This document shows, piece by piece, positions 27,161 to 38,017 of a DNA stretch of 64,000 nucleotides. The DNA is from Pyrus communis. Its lineage: Eukaryota; Streptophyta; Magnoliopsida; Rosales; Rosaceae. Below the pieces are notes generated by a model. The model was not told the origin of the DNA. It worked only from the letters and a program-made list of their open reading frames with translations, and searched no databases. Position numbers and translations under genes: made by a program. How positions within the stretch are numbered: position 1 is the stretch's first letter; each line of letters starts with the position of its first letter. The stretch spans positions 7,182,238 through 7,246,237 of the forward strand of contig NC_084803.1 of NCBI RefSeq assembly GCF_963583255.1, given 5' to 3'.

Positions 27161-27807
27161 CAATGGCGGAGCCAGAAAATATTTTATGGGTGGGCTAGCT
27201 AAAAAAATTACCCTAAAATCAAATTTTTTGGTTTTTGCTACATACGTATTCTATGCAAAAATTTAAGTTTAACTTTTGTATTTATATACTTAAAATTTGC
27301 CTAGCAGGAACTCAATAAGCTTCGCAATTGCAAACTAACAAATTAAATTACAATGAATCATCAAATTTCACATATATTTAGATTTAAACACAAGAAGAAG
27401 ATAGAAAACTTGATATCTCAATTAAAATCACACAACTAGATCAAAGCAAAACACTGGCTTAGGGTTAAGATAGAAAACTTGATATCTCAATTAAAATCAC
27501 ACAACTAGATCAAAGCAAAACACTGAAAGTAGAAGTAAAGACAATATTAAAAAATTGGTTGAAACTAATATAAACCCCACTATATCAAAGCAGAATAATC
27601 TTGAACAAAATGACATCACAATTTTCGTGTTGGTAATTTTTATATTTTTAGTTGCGCTAAATACTCACTGGGCTAGTTTCATTAAAAATAATTCTTCTTA
27701 CACATTTTTTTGTCTATTATATCTACACACTAAAGTATATATACATATTGCTACAAATCCTCCCTGGGCTACAGCCCACCGTAGCCCTTAATGTGGCCAC
27801 GCCATTG
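27161..27807. mobile_element. hAT-like non-autonomous element
   Basis: Ends are perfect 9-bp inverted repeats (CAATGGCGG at 27161, CGCCATTG to 27807) within a longer imperfect repeat (CAATGGCGGAGCCA against GTGGCCACGCCATTG). The flanks are near-identical 8-bp sequences, ATAACAAT (27153-27160) and ATACCAAT (27808-27815), the target-duplication size of hAT transposons. The interior is AT-rich, with no transposase, and contains a tandem duplication at 27398-27525. Confidence 0.7.
27398..27525. repeat. 69-bp tandem duplication inside the hAT-like element
   Basis: Two near-identical copies, starting at 27398 and 27467, both beginning AAGATAGAAAACTTGATATC and running through AAAGCAAAACACTG. The period is 69 bp. 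The copies look almost identical, so the duplication is recent relative to the element. Confidence 0.8.
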
Positions 27808-28849
27808 ATACCAATGACATTGATGAGTACATAGAAAGCTGCTATTAGAACATCTCCAAAGGAGATAATTGCAAAGTTAAATTTGCTATGTAACGTACAA
27901 TGGAGGTAGTAACCAATTAGAAAAGTAAAGAGTTATCAATTGAGAGTTGAAAATTGGGTCTGCCATATAATTATTCAAAGTATTGTTTAATAAAGAGTTT
28001 TAAAAAACACTTTTGAAGAAAAAATTTGATAAGTAACTCTTGATAGTCCTACTATGACCCCTTTTTTTGTTGTATTTTTTTGAATTGCTTACTCTTTGGC
28101 AGGTCATTTATATATATGGAGCTGGAACCCAGAAAATATAACAAATTAGCAAATAAACAATCTTACTGAGCTGCTGACTAATGACTATACCTTTCTGGTT
28201 CATATATATAGTTAAAGTTCTTGTATTAGATTTAGCAAGATGTTTTGATAAAACAAGAGATTATGTAAGATGTAAGATAAATAAAAAGAATAATGTCTGC
28301 AAATGTGTGTTATAGCTAGGTCAAATGAGATTGTCCGCCTCTCTCTGCACATGAATAAGATAATTACTCTCTTTGTAGATTAAAGTAGTTTAAAATATTA
28401 GTTTGTCAATAAAAACTCAAACCTAGCTAGTACTCATGATATTGTTCTTCAAGTCTGCAGTTAAAGTTTTTCCACCCCTAGCTATATTTATATTTTTTTG
28501 TCGAACACCTCAAGCCATATTATAAGATCAGCCTTTAAAAAAACAAATATTTAGGTCAATTAATCTATATAGGTCAGTCTATTTAACACTTTGGCTCATG
28601 TCTTATTCATTTGTCTTTGAATGTATAAGGTGTAAATTAAGTTCAGAAATTTGGAGAGAAGAGGGCATATTCAAAAATTCCAAATTTCGAAACAAGTAGA
28701 TGCTCCATCAACTGCAACACCAACAAGAATAATTATGCTGTGTTTGGAGAAGTGGCACATCATAGTTGCAGTTGCAGGTGCTGTCTGCATCTCTCGTTCG
28801 AAATATTAGTAATTTGACAACACTCTTTGTATAATGTGTCATACACAAT

Positions 28850-29041
28850 GGAAAGAGAATCTATCTCTTTTACCAAATTCTTTCAATCATTTAATCTGAA
28901 CTCTTGAAATTTAATCCAACGGTTACAAACAAAGGGTCTCTTTAACAGTTATAATAATTTTAACCGTTAGATCAAATTTTAAAGACTCGGATTAAATGAT
29001 TGGAAGAATTTGATGAAAGAGATCCTAGAGAATCTCTTTCC
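28850..29041. mobile_element. MITE family B (Mutator-like), copy 1
   Basis: 192-bp foldback with ends GGAAAGAG/CTCTTTCC. The core has AAATTTAATCCAACGG, TATAATAATTTTAACCGTTA and GGATTAAATGATTGG, mirrored about the centre. The flanking 9-mers ATACACAAT and ATATATAAT match at 7 of 9. Related copies at 41147-41338 and 61209-61406, one with a perfect 9-bp duplication, support a Mutator-type origin. Confidence 0.7.
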
Positions 29042-30100
29042 ATATATAATCTAGTTCCCTTTTGGACTAGGGGCATTAACTCATTAATTAAGTTTATTTT
29101 TTGTATGGACTTTTGCTTTCTATATACTATTCCTTTCTAGCCCTAAAAGTGCATGTATATGGCCGGACGATTGGTGAACCGAATGCCTCAATACTTTTGA
29201 CCTTTTTTTGTTTAATAACATTCGTTCATAAAATTTGAACTTTAAACATTATCTAATATAACCAAAACAAAATGTTATTAGATTGTTTAGATGAATAATT
29301 GCGTTTTGACCCCCATTTTAAGGTATATAGTTAAGTCATACAAAAATTAAGCAAGAGAGAAATCAAGGCAACCAAAAAAATTATATACTAGAAATCCAAC
29401 AATCGAAACCTTATTTTTGTAACAAAAAATATAAGTAAATCCTAGTTTAATATACAAATACACTGAATGTAGGCTGCTGTGGTTTAGATATATAATATAA
29501 CACGTCATGGTCTGGGAGCTTCTGCTAAAGATTGGATGAAGGAAAACACAATCATCTTTGGAAATATGGAAGACAACAATGAATTGTGCGGTGGTGTATT
29601 ATATTTCTCTGGCGACTTTTAAAAAATAGTTTATGCTTTCCATTCTACGAGTATCCTGTTGACATGTTTAATTTCGAGGAGCAGGTAAAATAATATATGT
29701 CCTAACTGCAGTTCCTAATTTTGTAGCAAAATCAAATGTGTCCATTTTTCATGGGTTAACTTATACGGCTTGTCCCAATCTTTATGATCATAAGCATCTT
29801 ATGTAGAGGAGTATTTGGATGCACTCAGAAACCCAGTCTCGTAGTATTACTATTATACTTAAATTTTTGGTGTACTACAAAATCAAAGAAGCATACATAA
29901 GTTTAAATAGTTGGACTGCCTGTTACAAATATGTATATACCATTTGAAACTCAGATGTATTGTAGTAACCACTAAATTAAATTTTGATAATGGATTATCA
30001 CTTTTTGCTACAATATGTATTGGGATTGTACTTAAAGACTAGCAGTTAGCCAGTGTTTATCAGGAAACAATTGGAACCATTGTATTAAACCTAGTTAGGG

Positions 30101-31780
30101 TTATTTCACATCCATCAAGATAGTCAGAGAGATGTGTAAAATAAGATTGTCTTCACACATTTTTATAGCCTCATCACGTGGAAGCGTAACCAGTACCACC
30201 CTACTTAGCTCACCATCTTCTGGTTTTGCCGAAAGAATCCAAACTTGCCCTAATCTGAACACCGGCTCAATATAACACGACACATGAATAGGTGCAATCA
30301 CATCTTAAAAAATGGCCGAAAAAGGGTCCACGGCCTCTAAGCTCGAACAAATGAGATTGCAACCGTTCATCAAGGATGGAGATTGGTCGTCGTTACATTC
30401 AAGCCACTCTATCAAATCCATGATTCCCTAGTATCCATTTTTGCCACCACTTCACTTATAGAACTTGCAGCTTGTGAAAATTTCTCTTTTTGGAAACCTC
30501 CTAGATGAACCTTGTTACAAACCATGCAATTTCCAAAGGAGCCTTTATTTGACCTCAAAACCTTTCTCATATCCATGCATATGGACATGTAAACAAGCCC
30601 CTCTCATTCCTTTCACGTTGCTAATACAAATCCACAACACCCCAGCAAGGACCTCAAACGGTGTTGGGCTTGATTTGTCAGTTGCACCAATGGGTTGGCT
30701 GGGCCATGGCCATACAAGCCCGAACCATATCGTCCGAAAAAGCAAGAGCAATAGTTCTGTGTTTTGTGCCGACAAGGTGAAATGACTTGTTGATGGAGGT
30801 TTTGTAGAGGTTAATCAAGGCAGCATAGGGCTTTTGGTTCGGACTTCTGTTTCCAGGCCCCCGCGATGCAACGGGTGGGAAAATATAGGATGCATCGTCT
30901 TGCCGAAGAACGTCGTGCCAGCCCAAGCTTTGAAAAACATGGTTGCACAAGTTTGATCTGCAGGGACATGAGTGCAACTCAGCCCAATTGCTAATCCACC
31001 ATCCTCAAACTCCGTAAGCTATACAAAAGAAAAAGGGACAATATTACAAAATGTTAATATGAGAAAATGATATGTTGCTCAACGATCAATCTGAACAACG
31101 ATGTACCTAGCAAGAAACCGGCCGTACTAATATTCAATTAGAGTACTACATAGTATGTCAAATTGTTTACCAAGAGCATATTTCTATGTTACAAGGAGAA
31201 AATCTTAAACGTAACCAGTTGTATACAACTACGTATCTATCTCTCATCACGTGATTAATTTATATGTTGCAAAAGATATAGACATAATTGTGTACAAACG
31301 AAGATAGTAATGCAGCGGAGTACTAACATGATTACCTGAACATAAAATGTGGACCAAAAATAAGGTTTATGGTACATTTCCTCCCAATAAACAAGCATAA
31401 GCTCCTTTTCCCTATCCACATTTTTTAACCATTCCTCCAAACTCCCTCTTGCCTTAGCTTCAATCATTCTCACGCCCGCATCACTGCACTTTATCATCCA
31501 CTGCTCTTTGTCATTCTTCTGCAATCGGCTCGTCATTATTTGATAATTTGTGAGCACTACCGCCAGGGACTCTCTAAGCTTCGTTGTGATTTCACAAGGC
31601 TCCCTTGGCACCTCGGTTGATGGATAGTACAACACCATTCTAAGGTGGTTCTCCTCCATGTGGCGGTCATGAACCAATAGAGGGTAGGTTTTTCCGTCTT
31701 GGACGGGCTTCGTGTTCACCACTGTTCGCTTGTAGATGAGTTCTATTTCTCTATACGGGACAGAGGAAGGGATATAACTT
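30101..31780 (-). pseudogene. BAHD acyltransferase pseudogene (CER26-like / HXXXD family)
   Basis: Relic of a BAHD acyl-CoA transferase-like protein. Exon 1 (31336 to about 31780) encodes a clean N-terminal half (VVNTKPVQDGKTY ... FWSTFYVQ); a canonical intron follows, and exon 2 starts at 31018 with LTEFEDGGLAIGLSCTHVPAD, which carries the HXXXD motif as HVPAD. Exon 2 is then broken by frameshifts near 30865, 30680, 30620 and 30420 and by an in-frame TAA near 30305. The C-terminal part (VLVTLPRDEAIKMCEDN) is still recognisable. The upstream frame has a stop and no ATG before the conserved region. The usual DFGWG motif is not seen. The closest family I can name is the CER26-like/HXXXD acyltransferase group, with low certainty. 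A Mutator-like element begins 100 bp upstream of the broken 5' end. Confidence 0.82.
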
Positions 31781-31884
31781 AGCGATGGATTGACGCCTTG
31801 ACGTGGTGAAAGTCATTAATTCAAGCTTGATTATTCCTAAACTTAATGTGAATTTTTCTTTCGAATACTTCAATAAAAACACAG

Positions 31885-33044
31885 GGGTAAATTATATTTT
31901 CATATCTCAGGTTTGAGATATATTTCAATTCCTTACAACATCTTCAAAGCATTTCACTTTCATACCTTAAGTACTATTTTATTTCAAAATAATACCTCCG
32001 TTACATTTTTCATCCATTGATACATTAAATGCTGACATGGCTGCCACATATATGCCACGTGGCTGCCAAATGTCTTCCACGTGGCAAATTTTTTTTTTTT
32101 TAAATTTTAATTATAAAAAAAATTAAAAAAAAAACTTGAAAACGCAGAAACCCACCCCGCCCCCGCAACCCCTCTTCTCCCTCCCAAGCATCCCAACCAC
32201 CTCCCTCTCCTCCACTCTCTTCACCTCCCCTCCCATCCAAATACCCATCCCATCCCAGCCAAAACCTGAATTTTCTCACCTAAAAAATAAAATAAAAAAT
32301 AAAAAAATTGAAATACATAGCGACCCAAGGTTTGCAAGAAGAAGAAGAAGGGAGGAAGAAAAAAAAAATTGAAACTATCCCTCCCTCTCCCAACCGACCC
32401 ACATCTGCAACAAGAAGAAGAAGAAGAAGAAGAAGAAGAAGAGGGAGGAAGAAAAAAAAAAATTGAAACTATCCCTCCCTCTCCCAACCGACCCACATCT
32501 GCAACAAGAAGAAGAAGAAGAAGAAGAGGAGGAGGAAGAGGGAGGAAGAAAGGACAAAAAAAAAAAAGAAAAAAAAGAAATTTGAAACTATCGCCACCCC
32601 CCTCCCCCCCCCCCCCAAAAAAAACCAAAAAGCCCCGCACGAGGATGATTTATGGGATTTTTTTTTTCCTCCTTCTCCTTCTTCTTCTTCTTCATGTTGT
32701 TGCAAGTTTAGGGATGTTGGGATGCTTGGGAGGGAGAAGATGGGTTGTAGGGGTGGGGTGGGTTTCTGCGTTTTCAAGTTTTTTTCTTTTATATATTTTT
32801 TTTAATACATGTTTTTTTTTTTAAATTTAAAAAAAAAAGTTTTGCCACGTGGAAGACATTTGGCAGCCACATGACATATATGTGGCAACCACGTTAACAT
32901 TTAACGGATCAATGGATGTAAAATGTAACGGAGGTATTATTTTGAAATAAAATAGTACTTAAGGTATGAAAGTGAAATGTTTTGAAGATGTTATAAGGAA
33001 TTGAAATAGACCCCAAACATGAGGTATGAAAATGTAATTTACCC
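31885..33044. mobile_element. Mutator-like element with very long terminal inverted repeats
   Basis: 1160 bp beginning GGGTAAATTA and ending TAATTTACCC. The first ~330 bp are inverted at the right end (about 32700-33044), including the CGGAGGTATTAT, TTAAGGTATGAAAGTG and GCCACGTGG blocks. Flanking 9-mers AAAACACAG (31876-31884) and AAAACACAA (33045-33053) match at 8 of 9, the target-duplication size of Mutator transposons. The inner parts of the arms carry CAAGTTT..TTCTGCGTTTTC against GAAAACGCAGAAA. The middle is low-complexity GAA/poly-A sequence and there is no transposase. The long open frames here come from the simple repeats. Confidence 0.85.
32337..32615. repeat. Tandem ~90-bp repeat with GAA expansions in the element centre
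   Basis: Three successive units, each a GAA run, then GGGAGGAAGAAA, a poly-A tract and TTGAAACTATC. The first two units also share CTCCCAACCGACCCACATCT. They start near 32337, 32412 and 32506; unit length varies with the GAA run. Located at the hairpin centre of the Mutator-like element. Confidence 0.8.
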
Positions 33045-33346
33045 AAAACACAAAGTCCACTCAATCTCTAATACATGAGGGTTGTTCATGCAATGATAAG
33101 TTCATCTTAATTAGAGAATTTCTCGGCAAGTGTACCAATTTTGTTTGCTTAAACAACATTATTGTTTTCGATTTCTCTTTTCACTTGCTTCCCACTTCTT
33201 AGCCTTGAATTCGTCCTCGAACATCAAATGAAATATGAATAACTCAGTCCTATCACATATGTAGTGTTCACTAAGATTTTCAGGAATTACGTTGACGTTG
33301 GTAAGTTAATGCATTAAACTTCCTAATAATATCTTAGTTGTTTAGA

Positions 33347-33601
33347 AGCCCAATTGTAAGTCCATTGGGCCTACAGACCCAAACCCAAAACACAGCCCAA
33401 CTGAAGACCTCAAATGTCGACAACACAAGTAACCAGAAGAAAAAACACGCGCGCATCCTGCGCGTGCTAAACAACAATCTCCATCCTCCGCATCTCACGA
33501 AATTTCTCGCATCAATCACGAATCAGATCAGAAACCCTCCCTCTCTCTACTCCCTTCCCCAAATCCTCACCCCCAATTTCACACATCAAGGATTAGGGTT
33601 T
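33347..33601 (+). promoter_or_regulatory. Site II and telo-box promoter of the V-ATPase c'' gene
   Basis: Upstream of the start codon at 33608 are AGCCCA (33347-33352), TGGGCC (33366-33371) and AGCCCA (33394-33399), the TCP-bound site II class. A telo-box TTAGGGTTT (33593-33601) lies only 6 bp before the ATG. This combination is known from plant housekeeping and ribosomal-protein promoters, which fits a constitutive V-ATPase subunit. Confidence 0.6.
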
Positions 33602-33607
33602 CTGAAA

Positions 33608-34159
33608 ATGTCAGGTGCAGCAATAGCGGTGGGTTACTCGAGCTCCTGGGCACGTGCCCTTGTCCAGATCTCTCCCTACACATTCTCCGCTATCGGTATC
33701 GCCGTCGCCATCGGCGTCTCCGTCCTCGGTGCCGCCTGGTTCTCCCCCTTTCCTTATTCCCCCTTCATTTGTTGATTAAAGTTATAATCTGTGGGTTAAT
33801 TAGTTACTAAATTGTGTAAGTTGTTGTGGCAATTAGGGGGATTTATATTACTGGGAGCAGTTTGATCGGTGCAGCAGTCAAGGCCCCTCGTATCACTTCT
33901 AAGAATCTCATTAGGTAATGAAATTTCTGAAATTTACTCCCTTTTTTTTTTATTACATATTCATTTAATTTTAGCATCTGCTTTTGGTTTTGGATTCATA
34001 ACGCAAACATATAGTGAATGTAAATACTAGAAATTGGGATTATGTTCATGATTTGGAGTAGCATCCCAGTAATTGAATTCAATAGCGGATTAAATTTCTT
34101 AATTGAAAAATAGGTCGTATTGTTATTCGCAATCACACTTATTATAACTAGCTCGGTTA

Positions 34160-34193
<34 letters not shown>

Positions 34194-35108
34194 ATATGGA
34201 GAATTGTGTTATCTATTTAAACACTCCCGAAAACTGTTTCTTCACACCTATGTGGGAGATTTTCTTATCTTTGACGATGCACCTTGAATTTTCAACTTTA
34301 ACGTAACTCTGCTGATTATAAATTCTTAAGTGTGTGATTAAGATGATGATGTTTTGGGACTGACTTGGACTGGATTGGTTGTCTCAGTGTTATCTTTTTT
34401 GAACGAAAGTTCTTAATAGATAGATGGATCGTATTGCTATTGGCAATCAGACTTAAAACTAGCTTGGTTAATTGATTGATGGATGGACAATTGTGCCATC
34501 TATTAAAACACTCCTGAAAACTGTTTCTTAACACCATTGTAGGAAATTTGCATATCGATAATGATGCACCTTGCATTTTCCAACTTTAACGTAGCACTGC
34601 TGGTTGGAAATGCTCGAGTGTGACATTACAATGATGTGTTTTGGGACTGACTTGGACTGGATGCATTTTCTCTTGCAGTGTTATTTTTTGTGAAGCTGTT
34701 GCTATATATGGTGTTATTGTTGCAATTATTCTACAAACAAAGTTGGAGAATGTTCCAACATCAAAGATGCATGCACCTGAGTCTCTTAGAGCTGGATATG
34801 CAATCTTCGCCTCTGGGATAATCGTGGGCTTTGCAAACCTTGTCTGCGGGTTCATATCTTTAGCCTTCTTTCTCACATTTCTTTTAGAATTTCCAAAAAG
34901 TCCTATGGCTCTTACCATACAATGATTTTGTTTCTGCGGCAGGTTATGCGTGGGAATTATTGGAAGCAGCTGCGCATTATCCGATGCCCAAAACTCCTCA
35001 CTTTTCGTGAAGATCCTTGTGATCGAAATCTTTGGCAGCGCACTTGGATTGTTTGGAGTGATTGTGGGAATCATAATGTCAGCTCAAGCTACATGGCCTT
35101 CGAAATGA
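33608..35108 (+). CDS. VHA-c'': V-type proton ATPase 21-kDa proteolipid subunit c''
   Basis: Proteolipid of the membrane V0 rotor that carries protons across vacuolar, Golgi and trans-Golgi membranes. Four exons, 33608-33738, 33837-33914, 34679-34849 and 34943-35108, give 181 aa, the normal size for c''. Four to five membrane spans are visible. The proton-carrying glutamate is E75 in [11 protein letters not shown]; a second acidic residue, E155, sits in [10 protein letters not shown]. The C terminus AQATWPSK is typical. All junctions are GT-AG and in phase. Intron 2 contains a tandem duplication that copied the exon 3 acceptor (separate entry). The promoter has site II boxes and a telo-box. 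The gene is convergent with the FAD monooxygenase, whose stop codon lies 438 bp downstream. Confidence 0.96.
34115..34700 (+). repeat. ~300-bp tandem duplication spanning intron 2 / exon 3 start of VHA-c''
   Basis: The sequence from 34115 (TCGTATTGTTATTCGCAATC) recurs from 34429 (TCGTATTGCTATTGGCAATC). Both copies continue through GGTTAATTGATTGAT, AAACACTCC, ACTGTTTCTT, GATGCACCTTG, TTTGGGACTGACTTGGACTG. The upstream copy ends with a CAG acceptor (ag at 34386-34387) and about 20 bp resembling the start of exon 3 (TGTTATCTTTTTTGAACG against TGTTATTTTTTGTGAAGC). A GATT microsatellite (about 34162-34192) expands the first copy. Confidence 0.85.
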
Positions 35109-35546
35109 TGATGCGTTGCTTAGTAAAACTTGGCATCACATAACGACAATGTTACGTGTAATATGTTCTTTTCACCATTAGGAATGTTAAAGCTGCTGTG
35201 GAAATATTATTTTTCCGTATTGTATCAATCTTAGGTTGTATTTAATCCGATGGGAATGAGTTGTGCGAGAGATGTATAAGGATGAGTTAAGCATTTCCTC
35301 AATCATGGTGGTAGACAATATTATCTTAGTTTTGAATGAATAACAGAATCATTTGTTCATATGCATCGTCGACGTCGGTTTATAAACAGCTTTGATTTGA
35401 ATGCTCATTATTGTGTACAAATAGTCGGAGTTTAAACTTTTAATCTTGCTTATACAAAGATCGAACAACAATACTCAAAACAGGGATCATGCTTTATTGG
35501 CTACAGAACCGGAAAGACGATGCGTCTTGACGATTATCTGGTTGAA
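35109..35546. other. Convergent 3' region of VHA-c'' and the FAD monooxygenase
   Basis: 438 bp between two stop codons. It should hold both 3' UTRs and polyadenylation signals; AATAA-like words occur (for example 35338-35344). Nothing else recognised. Confidence 0.5.
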
Positions 35547-37089
35547 TTAAAGTAGTATGGGTGGAACATCCCTGAAAAAGGGCATGAATTTCTGCTGCAG
35601 CTCTTGGCACTCCTCTGGATTAGCAATCTTGGGGTTGAAAAGCTGTCTATCAGGAAGAACAAGGCCTTGTTTAATCCGACCCATTCTCCTTGCGTGCAGG
35701 ACTTGTTTGGACACGACTGGTAACCGAATTGACTGATATTCTTCGAGAGCTGATTGCAAATCTTCTGCTCCCCACTTCTTCAAGCATTGCCCTAGCACCG
35801 CAGCATCTACTACCGACATTGTCGTGCTTCTTAGGGCATGAGGAGTTGTGGGGTGAGCTGCATCTCCAACTAGTACAACATTGTCCCTGTAGATTTGTTC
35901 TAAAGGATCACTGTCATATATGGCATTGATGAAAGGCTCTTTTGTTTCTTTGATCACTCTCACAAACTCTGGAAGCCACATTTTCTCTGCTTCTTGGTGC
36001 ATACTCTGGATCATGTCGCTGCTCGCTTTCATGGTCATCGAGTTATGCTTCAGATCAGGCTCAGGTTGGTGGACATACCAAATCCAATTCAGCCTTCGGT
36101 TCAGAAGCTCGTATAGCACGGTGTGCGTCCCAGAACCTAAGCCAAAGTACAAACATTTCCCAAGCTCAGGGTATTCCTTTCGGATGCCGGTTAAGGTTTC
36201 TGAACTCTCATTTCCAGTAAAATCAAGCACCCCTCTCCATGCGCAGTAACCCGAATACCTAACAAAACACACACAATATCATGATATCACAACACACTAC
36301 AAGCTCAAAACATGAAAATTTTCATGAAAAAGTTGACACTTGACATAACAAACCTCAGTTTATGGTCAGGGACAAAACTGTGGCAGATCGAAGAGAGACA
36401 TCCATCCGCCGCAACGAGCAAATCACCGACGATTTCGATGATTTCATTGGTCCGATGGGATGAAGCCTTCACTATAACCGAAGACTTGTCACTGGAAATG
36501 GAGAAAGATAGGAAATGGTGACCCCAAAGAAACAGGTTTGGTGGTAGTGCATTGTACAGAAGGGCATGCAGGTCAGCCCAATGTGCTGCTCTGCAGTTGA
36601 AGTCCTCGTCTCTAGTCAGCGTCCATTTCACCTTATTCTCACCATCAATTGCATCATTCTACACAACACCATAAAAAATCCACGCTCGTTAGAAAACCGA
36701 AGAAATCACAGTTTTTCACGTGTGTATAATCATTTTGCATATGCGTCAGAAGTATTCGATTTCGATTTACAATCCAACGATATAGAATAGAGAACTGTTT
36801 CTTGTACCTGATCAATTGTAAGCGGCAGAGTGGCCTTGTGGAGAAGGTCAGGGTCTTTAATCCATGACTGGATGAGTCTGAGAGAGAGAGGGTCAAGGCC
36901 AAGTCCAGCCCCAGTTGGGCTTCCAGTTGGGGGAGCATATGATTTCTCCACCACCAAAACATCCCACCCCGCTAATATGAGCGAGTGGGCGCATGATACC
37001 CCTGCTATGCTCCCTCCCACAATTACTGCCTTGGGTTTTTTCTTCAGACTCATCTCTCTCCTCCTCTCCCTCGCTCTATCTCTCTCCAT
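35547..37089 (-). CDS. FAD-dependent monooxygenase (UbiH/PHBH fold)
   Basis: Group A flavoprotein hydroxylase of the salicylate hydroxylase / urate hydroxylase / zeaxanthin epoxidase-like superfamily; natural substrate unknown. Three exons, 36808-37089, 36354-36658 and 35547-36258, give 432 aa from the ATG at 37089, or 420 aa from the ATG at 37053 (MSLKKKPKAVIVGG), the likelier biological start because the first 12 residues are only charged low complexity. The N-terminal FAD Rossmann motif is VIVGGSIAG followed by the ribose-binding acidic strand DVLVVEKS. DLLVAADGCLS is the second flavin motif, and VVLVGDAAHPTTP is the GD motif contacting FAD ribityl/phosphate. It ends RDVPPILL. No transit peptide is obvious. 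The gene is divergent from NAA50 (ATGs 928 bp apart). No lesion seen. Confidence 0.92.
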
Positions 37090-38017
37090 AGGTCAAGAGA
37101 GTCCTTTTACTTCTTCTTTTTTGGTGAATTGAAGAAAGTTGGGTGGCGACTAAAAGACAATAGGACCACTACAAGATAATTATATTGGTTTCTCTAAAAT
37201 ACTAACAATGTTGTACGACCCAACATAATTTTTTTTTTTTTGGCAGCCATTAAACTGTAAAAAATTATCAGAATATAATTGATTAATTAAATAATTTTAT
37301 TTTTAGTCGCTTTTTTAACTAAAAGTATTTATAGAATAATATATCTAAGCTACGTATTAATGGAACACTATTTATCATCCAAAAATTTATGAAATTACTA
37401 CTCTAATCCTCTCATCGAAGCTAAACAAAATTAAAAACACGGCGACTTAATAATTACATATCACTCTAATTTTTTGTTTTTTACATGAACCTCACAGGCA
37501 AGCAAACGTAACATATCCTATTTAAAAAATAATGGAGGAGGTTTTTCCTTAAACCCAGGTTTCCCACTGCAAAACCACCCCCTTAACCCCTTCTTCAAAG
37601 TTCCACGCTCAAATTTCTTTTTTTCAATTTTTTTTTTTTTAAGAAGTGATATAAATATTTTCATAACAAATAATAAACAAATTTAAATTACACACGTATA
37701 ACGTCTGCGCTTATACGGTTTGAATAAATCAGCCAATGTTTTGAGAAAATCATTTCGTATATTTGAGGAGCCAAGCATTCATAGTCTAATCAACCACATT
37801 TCTTATTAATGGGCCTACATCTAAAGGTTTTACCAATTGTGATGTGACCCAAACCATCAAACTATTACCTCCATGACCCGACCCGGACCACATACCACTC
37901 CCACAAAAACCCAAAGATGCAATGTCCGTACAATATTCCAAACCGTCCCCCTTCCCCTCTCTTCCTCTTCTCTCTCTCTGCTCATCTTCTCTGTGAAGCA
38001 AAACTCTCCGTGGAGAA
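37090..38017. promoter_or_regulatory. Divergent intergenic promoter region (FAD monooxygenase / NAA50)
   Basis: 928 bp shared by two divergent genes. A site II element TGGGCC (37810-37815) and a CT-rich leader (37950-37990) lie on the NAA50 side; a CT/GA-rich leader lies next to the monooxygenase. The middle is AT-rich, with no gene and no transposon recognised. Confidence 0.5.

Larger units (their letters stand above)
17455..30100. other. Gene-poor AT-rich spacer with transposon debris
   Basis: About 12.6 kb without a supportable protein gene. Beyond the repeats listed separately it holds simple AT tracts (for example 18850-18862, 22850-22870), a short GT run (26121-26134) and many A/T homopolymers. 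Weak open frames here (21783-21986, 22965-23234, 25131-25385) show no domain and no exon-like codon pattern. No tRNA or other structured RNA gene was recognised. Confidence 0.6.

Noticed and set aside
32136..32824. Open frames of 100-150 aa on both strands rich in Pro, Ser, Glu or Phe
   Set aside because: Products of GAA, poly-A and CT-rich simple repeats at the centre of a transposon; no domain, both strands open for the same reason.
34160..34192. GATT tandem as a candidate CRISPR-like or regulatory array
   Set aside because: Simple 4-bp microsatellite inside an intron of a eukaryotic gene; no spacers.
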